DNA from: Lachnospiraceae bacterium
GTDB lineage: Bacteria > Bacillota > Clostridia > Lachnospirales > Lachnospiraceae
Direction: 5' to 3'
Length of the DNA: 48,124 nucleotides
Assembly: GCA_021201665.1 (NCBI GenBank)
Contig: JAJQEO010000108.1
Span: 1 to 48,124, forward strand
Positions 42,363 through 48,124 of the stretch are shown here, piece by piece; within the stretch, counting starts at the first letter, position 1, and every line of letters starts with the position of its first letter. The position numbers were made by a program, and so were the translations under genes. The notes under the pieces are model-generated. The model saw nothing but the letters and a program-made list of their open reading frames with translations, had not been told where the DNA came from and did no database searches.

Positions 42363-43517
42363 TTAGTCCAGCCATTGACCAGACACTACCCGGTCCTGCC
42401 CCGGCAGGTCCTTCGCGACCTGCACATGAGAAAACCCATTCTTCCGCATCAGATCAGCAACCGCCCCGCCCTGGTCATAGCCGATCTCCAGCAGCAGCCA
42501 TCCTCCCCGGTGTAAGTGGGCCGGACTCTCCAGGAGAATCCTCCGGTAAAATTCCAGCCCGTCCTCTCCTCCGTCCAGCGCCAGGCGAGGCTCATGCGAG
42601 CGTACCTCCTCCGCAAGCTCCGCAATCACGTCAGTACGGATATATGGAGGGTTGGAGACGATCATGTCAAATGTAAGTGCTGCCACACTGCCGCGTCCTT
42701 CTTTGCAACACCTGAAGCTGGTTTTTTCATTTATTTCATTTTCGCATTCGCGGCCGGCTTTTCCAGTTTGCCCCATGATATATGGGGCTAGCATCAAAGT
42801 CCATGTAAACAAATCTCCCTGAAGAAAATGGACATCTGCTCCCAGTCTTCGCGCGTTTTCCCTTGCCACTGCCAGGGCATCCTTTGAAATATCGGATGCG
42901 TAAGCTTCTATATTATGCTTCTTTTTTCGCTGCTCCCACAGCTTCGCAATGCTGACCGCTATGCAGCCCGACCCGGTGCATAAATCAAGAACGCGAAGAG
43001 AGGGAACCTCCTGTGCTTCTCCGGCAGGCTCATCTCGCTTAACGAGTGCAAGCCGCTCCAGCGCCAGCTCCACCAGCGTCTCCGTATCCTGTCTCGGAAT
43101 GAGGACATGCTCATTGACCAGAAAGGGCAGGCCCATAAACTCCTGCTCCCCGGTCAGATGCTGCAGCGGAATATGCGCGCCGCGCCGATTGACCAGAGCC
43201 ACATACGCAGCCTGCTGCTCTTTACTCATCTTCCGATCACGGTCAGCCAGATATGCAGCCCGGCTGGTCCCGGTCACATATTCCAGCAGGTACCACGCAT
43301 CCACTGCCGCGTCTTCGATCTTATGGTCAGCAAGATATTGCTGTGCCGCTGCGCAGGCAGCCTGCAGAGAAGCTCCGGGCGGCATCTCGAATTCGCCCAT
43401 TCCTGGCAGGGATGTCTCCGGTGAAAGATGGCATCCGCCAAATCCGTCCGCAGTCTGCTCTGGCAGTTCCTGGTTTCCGGCAGATTTCTTTTCTCTCAGA
43501 GATAACTCTTCCGCCAT
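42363..43517 (-). CDS. prmC: release factor glutamine methyltransferase, with insertion
   Basis: Methylates the GGQ glutamine of release factors using S-adenosylmethionine. The N-terminal helical domain begins near ASLQAACAAAQQYL; the methyltransferase has LIPRQDTETLVE, VLDLCTGSGCIAVS (SAM site) and the catalytic NPPY in FDMIVSNPPYIRTD. It is longer than usual (about 384 versus 280-290 residues) for two reasons: about 50 unmatched N-terminal residues, and a 43-residue insertion between LQGDLFTW and FDMIVSNPPY (roughly 42667-42800) containing CENEINEKTSFRCC. I chose the ATG at 43517 (AGGGGG ten bases before); a TTG at 43562 or the ATG of MGEFEMPPG are alternatives. Lies between DUF1385 and prfA, as in many Clostridia. 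Confidence 0.88.
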   Translation of the reverse strand: MAEELSLREKKSAGNQELPEQTADGFGGCHLSPETSLPGMGEFEMPPGASLQAACAAAQQYLADHKIEDAAVDAWYLLEYVTGTSRAAYLADRDRKMSKEQQAAYVALVNRRGAHIPLQHLTGEQEFMGLPFLVNEHVLIPRQDTETLVELALERLALVKRDEPAGEAQEVPSLRVLDLCTGSGCIAVSIAKLWEQRKKKHNIEAYASDISKDALAVARENARRLGADVHFLQGDLFTWTLMLAPYIMGQTGKAGRECENEINEKTSFRCCKEGRGSVAALTFDMIVSNPPYIRTDVIAELAEEVRSHEPRLALDGGEDGLEFYRRILLESPAHLHRGGWLLLEIGYDQGGAVADLMRKNGFSHVQVAKDLPGQDRVVSGQWLD

Positions 43518-43564
43518 ATGCCGCGCATCCCCCTGTACGGCAGTTTCCTGATTCGCCGTCAATC

Positions 43565-43722
43565 TTTTTCAAAGATTCTCAAAACACATGCTTTCATTAT
43601 CAGCATTTCCAAAGCTTTTCGAAATCCTTGCTTTCAATGACAACATTTCCAAAGCTTTTCGAAATCCTTGTTTCATTGACAACATTTCCACAGTTTCTCA
43701 AAATGCCTGTTTCGCTGCCGCC
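43565..43722. repeat. 39-bp tandem repeat between DUF1385 and prmC
   Basis: Four units of 39-40 bp: 43565-43604, 43605-43644, 43645-43683 and 43684-43722. The middle two share ATTTCCAAAGCTTTTCGAAA-TCCTTG and differ by one deletion and few substitutions; the outer two are worn. The array covers the stop codon and last codons of the DUF1385 gene and ends near the earliest possible prmC start. Confidence 0.88.
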
Positions 43723-44861
43723 TCTGCATTCTGCTCTGCAGAATCCTTTCCCGGCTCCTGCTCCTTTTGCCCTGTCGGCTCTTCTTCCCACTCGTAATGC
43801 GTCCCGAACTGCTCATTTTCGAACTTTTTCCAGTTAAAGACCGCCTCGACCGATGCGATCCCGACCTCGATCATCGCATCGTCCGGCTCCTTGGTGGTCA
43901 TGTGCTGCATCATCATGCCAGGACGGCTTAAGAGATTGATCACCTTATTATCCGTCCTGCCCGCGAGCTGGATAAACTCATACGACACGCCCGCGATCAC
44001 AGGCAGCAGCGCCAGGCGCAGCACAATCCGCCAGAGGGCCGTATTGACATGCAGCAGGGCGAACAGCGGGATACTGAACAGCATGATGAAAATGATACTG
44101 ATAAACATGACAATAAACAGAAAACTCGTGCCGCAGCGCTTGTGCTCGCGGGAGCTTTTGCGCACATTCTCCACATTCAGCTCCAGGCCATTCTCAATAC
44201 AGTTGATGCATTTGTGCTCAGCCCCGTGGTACATAAACGTGCGCTGGATATCCTTCATCCTGGAAATCAGCGCGAGATAGGCAAAGAAAATCACCAGCTT
44301 TACCACACTCTCAATCATCAGCAGCGCCATCTCCGAGCTGATGACGGGGCGCAGCAGCCTGGATATAAAATAAGGCAGCATCATAAAAAGCGCGATTGAA
44401 AATACCAGAGAAATAATGACGGTCAGCGTCATCAGCCAGTCATCGTCACTGGAAGCATCCCCGCTGGCTGCTTCCTTTTCCAGCTTCTTCTCACATTTGT
44501 CAATCACCTTTGCCGCGGCGTCCATTTTCCCTTTTGCGCGAAGCTTTTCCGACTTTTCAAAAGCCTTTTTCCGGGCCTTCGTCTCGCGCTCGTTTTTCTC
44601 CTCTTCCGTCTCCTCCGCAAAGAAGGAAGCGGAAAACATCAGTGTCTTCATGCCGAGAATCATCGAATCAAAAAAATTCACCACGCCCCGGATGATCGGC
44701 AGCTTTACAAATTTATGGTCCTGGAGCTTCTGGCTCGAGCAGTCCTGCGTGTCGACCACAATCTTGCCGTCCTGCGTCCTCACCGCGACCGCATACCGGC
44801 CGCGGTTGCGCATCATCACACCTTCAATGACCGCCTGGCCTCCTATACCGGATGGTTTCAT
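43698..44861 (-). CDS. DUF1385 membrane protein (YqhQ-like)
   Basis: A 387-residue protein of the DUF1385 family. The family start GIGGQAVIEGVMMRNRGRYAVAVR is perfect, followed by LPIIRGVVNFFDSMILGMKTL. There are four or five membrane spans after a basic coiled-coil-like stretch (about 85-135, rich in Lys, Glu and Ala) and the conserved MYHGAEHKCINCIENG and LSRPGMMMQHMTT motifs. The biochemical role is not established. AAGGGA precedes the ATG. It lies between rpmE and prmC, the usual place in Clostridia. The C-terminal tail is acidic/Gln-rich (EPTGQKEQEPGKDSAEQNAEAAAK) and ends inside the 39-bp repeat. Confidence 0.88.
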   Translation of the reverse strand: MKPSGIGGQAVIEGVMMRNRGRYAVAVRTQDGKIVVDTQDCSSQKLQDHKFVKLPIIRGVVNFFDSMILGMKTLMFSASFFAEETEEEKNERETKARKKAFEKSEKLRAKGKMDAAAKVIDKCEKKLEKEAASGDASSDDDWLMTLTVIISLVFSIALFMMLPYFISRLLRPVISSEMALLMIESVVKLVIFFAYLALISRMKDIQRTFMYHGAEHKCINCIENGLELNVENVRKSSREHKRCGTSFLFIVMFISIIFIMLFSIPLFALLHVNTALWRIVLRLALLPVIAGVSYEFIQLAGRTDNKVINLLSRPGMMMQHMTTKEPDDAMIEVGIASVEAVFNWKKFENEQFGTHYEWEEEPTGQKEQEPGKDSAEQNAEAAAKQAF

Positions 44862-45030
44862 AAAAATCCCTTCTCTCTTACTGCATCTGTCTGAATCGGC
44901 AAGCCGCTAAACCGCCTGCCGGATCCCCAGGCTGCAGATATTTCATAATTCGCGCAACAACAGGCAGGATATTTGGTTCTCTATAGGGAAAAAGTCCTTC
45001 CCGGCAGCAAAAACATCATTCCCTATAACG

Positions 45031-45062
45031 AAAACAGGTTGAGATCCAAGAGAACCTCAACC
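45031..45062 (-). terminator. terminator after rpmE
   Basis: Minus strand: GGTTGAG pairs with CTCAACC, followed by TGTTTTCG, about 22 bp past the rpmE stop. A second inverted pair (TATAGGGA...TCCCTATA, about 44980-45028) lies just beyond. Confidence 0.65.
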
Positions 45063-45083
45063 CACGCGCTTCTATCCTCAATC

Positions 45084-45284
45084 CTACTGAAGACCATACT
45101 TTTTGTTGAACCGCTCAATACGTCCACGTGCGGCTGTCGCCTTCTGCTGTCCGGAATAGAACGGATGGCACTTCGAGCAAATCTCCACGTGAATGCTCTT
45201 CTTTGTAGAACCTGTCACAAATGTGTTCCCACAGTTGCAGGTCACCTCTGCCTGATAATACTTCGGCTGAATCGCTTCCTTCAT
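45084..45284 (-). CDS. rpmE: 50S ribosomal protein L31, zinc-binding form
   Basis: A 66-residue L31. The start is the ATG at 45284, with AGAGGTG spaced six bases upstream; an in-frame GTG three codons earlier is part of that site. The four-cysteine C+ pattern is intact (TCNCGNTF and [12 protein letters not shown]), so this is the zinc-containing form made when zinc is ample. C-terminal [11 protein letters not shown] is typical. It lies between rho and DUF1385 with its own promoter and a terminator on either side. Confidence 0.95.
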   Translation of the reverse strand: MKEAIQPKYYQAEVTCNCGNTFVTGSTKKSIHVEICSKCHPFYSGQQKATAARGRIERFNKKYGLQ

Positions 45285-45608
45285 TTTATTCACCTCTTCT
45301 TCTCATTTTTGTGAACTGCTGATTTTCGAAAACTGTCATCCTTCACATTGTCTGCCCTGATCCGTACAAAGACGAAACACGAACTGTTCAATGATAAAGC
45401 ACGATTACACAGTATCTGAAAATCCTTTCCCGGCCAATGCCGCTCAGCTGTTACCGCGGCAAGTCTCCCCGGGCTATCCCTGCAAGTCCCTGCAGGTATG
45501 GTAAAATCTTCGTAACGAGTACTTTTCAGTACCTTCACAGTTACTCGTAACGGTCAATGCCTCCGCAGTTACGAGGCACCCTCACCGTCTCTTTTACACA
45601 GCACACTG
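45285..45608 (-). promoter_or_regulatory. long rpmE leader with hairpin element
   Basis: About 320 bases between the predicted rpmE promoter and its start codon, without a gene. At about 45508-45560 an element folds as CGTTACGAGTA / TACTCGTTACG (one mismatch) around AACTGTGAAGGTACTGAAAA. A worn CTCGTAACTGCGGAGG, related to it, lies just upstream, and CTGCAGGGA-CTTGCAGGGA is a short duplication after it. L31 leaders bound by the protein are known in Firmicutes; whether this one works that way is unproven. Confidence 0.45.
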
Positions 45609-45637
45609 AGAATAGCATACATCAGCTGTAAATGCAA
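45609..45637 (-). promoter_or_regulatory. probable rpmE promoter
   Basis: Minus strand: TTGCAT (45632-45637), a 17-base spacer ending TGTATGC, TATTCT (45609-45614). Four of six matches in each hexamer, with ideal spacing; it lies just after the rho terminator. Confidence 0.5.
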
Positions 45638-45754
45638 GGTTTTTTTACACTTAATCCCCGCGCTTTTTCTATAAGAAGCCTCTATAACTTTCGCGTTATA
45701 TGGTAAATCAGAAAGATGTGATAAATGACAGTGTTCGTCTAAAATCATCTGTCT

Positions 45755-45794
45755 AAAAAATCGGACCGGAAGCTATTTCTCCTCCAATCCGATT
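45755..45794 (-). terminator. terminator downstream of rho
   Basis: Minus strand: AATCGGA and GGA pair with TCC and TCCGATT around a loop, followed by TTTTTT. It lies just after the kinase remnant and separates rho from rpmE. Confidence 0.75.
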
Positions 45795-45811
45795 ACTTAT
45801 GATCTGATTTA

Positions 45812-46036
45812 ATTAATTGTTCGCACCCGCAGCATCCAGCCGCACCCGCGTCGTGAATGTCCGTTCTGATTCGTCATACCGGAATCTGGCGCTGCCTCCA
45901 TATTTCGCGGCAGTATGCGCAACGCTCCGCAGGCCAATGCCTCTGCCTCCGCTGCCTTTCGTGGAATGGTAAGCCTCTGCCGGCCAGAATCCCTCCTCCG
46001 GGGCAATCTTCCAGGAGGATGTTGTTTCAAAATCCC
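45812..46036 (-). pseudogene. GHKL sensor histidine kinase, C-terminal remnant
   Basis: Directly after rho, in another frame that overlaps the last rho codons, about 70 codons read without a stop to TAA at 45812-45814. They give FWPAEAYHSTKGSGGRGIGL, then RSVAHTAAKYGGSARFRYDE and a short tail. This is the ATP-lid and G2-box end of a GHKL (AgrC/VirS-like) histidine kinase catalytic domain. There is no start codon with a ribosome site, and the sensor, phosphoacceptor and N-box parts are absent. It is a decayed gene end left between rho and its terminator. Confidence 0.7.
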
Positions 46037-46042
46037 GCTTTT

Positions 46043-48124
46043 TTACACACCTTTCTGCCTTCTCACTCTTGTCACCAGGTCGCGGTTGTCGCGTGTGTGA
46101 AGGAGCATATTTATAATACTCTCGACTGCGTCATCGGACTTCATGCCGTTGAGGGCGCGGCGCATATAATAAATGGCTTCCTGCTCTTCGCGGTCCAGCA
46201 GCAGATCCTCGCGGCGTGTGCCGGATTTCGGGATGTCGATGGCCGGGAACACCCGCCGTTCGGAGAGCTTGCGGTCTAATACCAGCTCCATGTTGCCGGT
46301 GCCTTTGAATTCCTCATAAACCACGTCATCCATTTTGCTGCCCGTATCGACGAGCGCGGTCGCCAGGATAGTCAGACTGCCGCCCTCCCTCATATTCCGC
46401 GCCGCGCCGAAAAAGCGTTTCGGCATATGCAGCGCCGCCGGATCCAGGCCGCCGGAGAGGGTACGTCCGCTGGGCGGAACGGTCAGGTTGTAGGCTCTTG
46501 CCAGACGTGTGATGGAATCAAGCAGGATGATGACATCCTCCTTCTGCTCTACCAGGCGCTTTGCGCGCTCAATCACCATTTCAGATACGCGCTTATGGTG
46601 TTCCGGAGTCTCGTCAAAGGTGGAATAAATGACTTCTACGTTTTCTCCGCGGATCGCCTCTTTGATGTCTGTGACCTCCTCCGGCCGCTCATCAATCAAC
46701 AGGATCAGCAGGCGCATTTCCGGGTTGTTCGTCAGAACGGAACGCGCGATATCCTTCAGTAAGGTCGTCTTTCCGGCTTTCGGAGGGGAAACGATCATCC
46801 CGCGCTGCCCTTTTCCGATCGGCGAAAACAGATCCACGGTCCGCATTGCGGTCCCTCGCTGTTCCCGCTCCATGCGCAGCCGCTCATTTGGGAAAACCGG
46901 GGTCATATCTTCAAAGTTAAAGCGCTTTGCCGCCTCGGACGGAGCCAGGCCATTGATCTTTTTCAGATAAAGAAGCGCGCTGAATTTTTCCTGCTGGGAT
47001 TTGATCCTCGTATTTCCGGAAATGATATCTCCGGTCTTCAGATTAAAACGTCTGATCTGGGAGGGGGAAACATATACATCATTTTCCCCCGGCAGATAAT
47101 TATCACTGCGAATAAAACCATAGCCGTCCGGCATCACTTCGAGAATGCCGCTCACGGACTGGCCGCTGTCAAGCTGGGAAAGCTCCGCCGGCGGGCGGTC
47201 TGCGTCAGCCATGCGGGATCCTTCCGCGGAAGGATCTTCTGCGGCATGACCTGACTGGAGCTGGCCATCACCTGCCCGAACTCCTGCGGCGGCGTCCCGA
47301 TTCACGCTGTCAAAGCTGCGGCTCTCTCCAGCGCCCTGCAAAGTGCGATTGCCGCGATCTTCTCCGGCGCTCTGCGAAGTGCGATTGCCGCGCTCCTCTC
47401 CGGTGCCCTGCAAAGTGCGATTGCCGCGCTCTTCTCCGGTGCTCTGCAAAGTGCGATTGCCGCGCTCCTCTCCGGTTCCCTGCAAAGTACGATTGCCGCG
47501 ATCTTCTCCGGCGCTCTGCGAAAACCTGCCGCCACGTTCCTCCGCATTGCCCGGCGTAAGACGATAACTCCATTCTTCTCCGTTTCCCTGGATAAGCCGG
47601 TAGCCGCGGTCTTCTCCATTTCCCTGTGAAAGTCGATAGCTCCGTTCTTCCCCGCTGCCTGTGTTTGCATAGCTGCGTTCCTGGCTATTGCGCTCATAAG
47701 TGCTTCTGGAGCCATTCTCTGGCGTACGTCTTCTTTGCGTCTGTGTTCTGTCTCGTGAATCTTCCCGATTATAAGGTGAGCTGGCTGCGGCTCTCCCCGT
47801 GCCTGTGCGAGACATGCGCGGTCTGTCCGTGTTCCTCGCGGAGAGGGGGCGGCGTGTATGAGGTTCTTCCGAGTCTCTGGGTACTCCGCTGCGAAACGGC
47901 TGCTGCCCTGCGGTCTGTAATCTCTCGGCCTGCGGCTGTCCTGCGATCTTCGGCCTGCTCTCGCCCTGCGGCTGCCCTGCATTCTGCTGTCCGCTCTCGT
48001 CCTGCAATCGCCCTGTGTTCTGCTCACTGCTTTCGCCCTGCAATCGCCCTGCATTCTGCTCACTGCTCTCGCCCTGCAATCGCCCTGTGTTCTGCTCACT
48101 GCTTTCGCCCTGCAATCGCCCTGT
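46043..48124 (-). CDS. rho: transcription termination factor Rho with long repetitive N-terminus (cut by window edge)
   Basis: RNA-dependent hexameric helicase that ends transcription. The start lies beyond the window; 693 codons are visible. The C-terminal 370 residues are canonical: RNA-binding fold ([19 protein letters not shown]), Walker [12 protein letters not shown], Walker [18 protein letters not shown]-loop [12 protein letters not shown] and R-loop [17 protein letters not shown]. Before it lie at least 318 residues of Arg/Gly/Gln/Ser/Glu-rich, surely disordered sequence made largely of 12-residue tandem repeats in two blocks ([12 protein letters not shown] type; [12 protein letters not shown] type). 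Many Clostridia and Bacteroidetes have N-terminal inserts in Rho, but this one is long and recently expanded. First gene of the rho-rpmE-DUF1385-prmC-prfA region. Confidence 0.95.
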   Translation of the reverse strand, partial: TGRLQGESSEQNTGRLQGESSEQNAGRLQGESSEQNTGRLQDESGQQNAGQPQGESRPKIAGQPQAERLQTAGQQPFRSGVPRDSEEPHTRRPLSARNTDRPRMSRTGTGRAAASSPYNREDSRDRTQTQRRRTPENGSRSTYERNSQERSYANTGSGEERSYRLSQGNGEDRGYRLIQGNGEEWSYRLTPGNAEERGGRFSQSAGEDRGNRTLQGTGEERGNRTLQSTGEERGNRTLQGTGEERGNRTSQSAGEDRGNRTLQGAGESRSFDSVNRDAAAGVRAGDGQLQSGHAAEDPSAEGSRMADADRPPAELSQLDSGQSVSGILEVMPDGYGFIRSDNYLPGENDVYVSPSQIRRFNLKTGDIISGNTRIKSQQEKFSALLYLKKINGLAPSEAAKRFNFEDMTPVFPNERLRMEREQRGTAMRTVDLFSPIGKGQRGMIVSPPKAGKTTLLKDIARSVLTNNPEMRLLILLIDERPEEVTDIKEAIRGENVEVIYSTFDETPEHHKRVSEMVIERAKRLVEQKEDVIILLDSITRLARAYNLTVPPSGRTLSGGLDPAALHMPKRFFGAARNMREGGSLTILATALVDTGSKMDDVVYEEFKGTGNMELVLDRKLSERRVFPAIDIPKSGTRREDLLLDREEQEAIYYMRRALNGMKSDDAVESIINMLLHTRDNRDLVTRVRRQKGV
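47300..47659. repeat. 36-bp x10 repeat in rho N-terminal region
   Basis: Ten in-frame 36-bp units encoding 12-residue repeats of the type [12 protein letters not shown]. The units nearest the core are nearly identical (alternating GTG/STG and SAGEDRG forms), and those towards the N-terminus are more worn ([12 protein letters not shown]). Confidence 0.95.
47900..48124. repeat. 36-bp repeat block at the right edge, rho N-terminus
   Basis: Six 36-bp units plus a partial one running off the window, encoding [12 protein letters not shown] and variants. The three outermost are almost identical, alternating Thr and Ala at one position; inner ones diverge ([12 protein letters not shown]). Sequence and composition differ from the second block, so the two arose separately. 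Confidence 0.93.

Overview
The window looks like chromosome of a fairly GC-rich (about half GC by eye) Clostridia member, most likely a gut Lachnospiraceae. The reasons are: clear Gram-positive Shine-Dalgarno sites before almost every gene; the gene order rho - rpmE - DUF1385 - prmC - prfA; a single-chain accD-accA carboxyltransferase; a DUF6171 protein; plant-glycan hydrolases of families GH3, GH51 and GH27; and several exported proteins carrying long Glu/Thr spacers. This placement is inferred from gene content, not from a database search. I see no rRNA, tRNA, CRISPR array, complete insertion sequence or prophage.

Layout. 1-5.2 kb: the N-terminus of an exported E/T-rich protein, a small Cys-rich protein, a (CTGT)n microsatellite, a GH3 glycosidase and an S66 LD-carboxypeptidase. 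5.2-9.2 kb: a more AT-rich accessory stretch with gene remnants (AbiH abortive-infection start, fucokinase tail) among a sigma-70 region-2-like protein, an Rpn nuclease and a Uma2 endonuclease. 9.4-19.6 kb: an unusual A-T-C NRPS-like protein with a half adenylation domain at its end, an HD hydrolase, a sulfotransferase, a TauE/SafE exporter, and a 938-residue CoA-disulfide-reductase / rhodanese / sulfite-reductase fusion with a clear promoter and a palindromic operator candidate. 19.7-22.2 kb: citrate synthase, then an ArsR regulator coupled to a 55-residue membrane protein. 22.4-27.8 kb: a Gld-like ABC operon (ATPase, permease, GldG-like, DUF4340). 28-35 kb: shikimate kinase, an esterase, a PrsA-like lipoprotein, alkaline phosphatase with YibE/F, and DUF6171. 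35-41 kb: GH51, fused accDA, GH27. 41-48 kb: prfA, prmC, DUF1385, rpmE and rho, transcribed leftward.

Two themes stand out. First, tandem repeats with 36- or 39-bp units (12 or 13 codons) sit in frame inside otherwise conserved enzymes (sulfite reductase fusion, GH27, Rho) and also between genes; an 18-bp x8 array precedes accDA and a 4-bp x14 array precedes the GH3 gene. Second, two families of intergenic palindromic repeats recur, at 15.1/35.1 kb and at 13.1/31.6 kb. Their hairpins differ by paired, compensating base changes, which suggests selection on structure. The sulfur genes at 14-19.6 kb and the NRPS-like protein next to them are the best candidates for an undescribed pathway.
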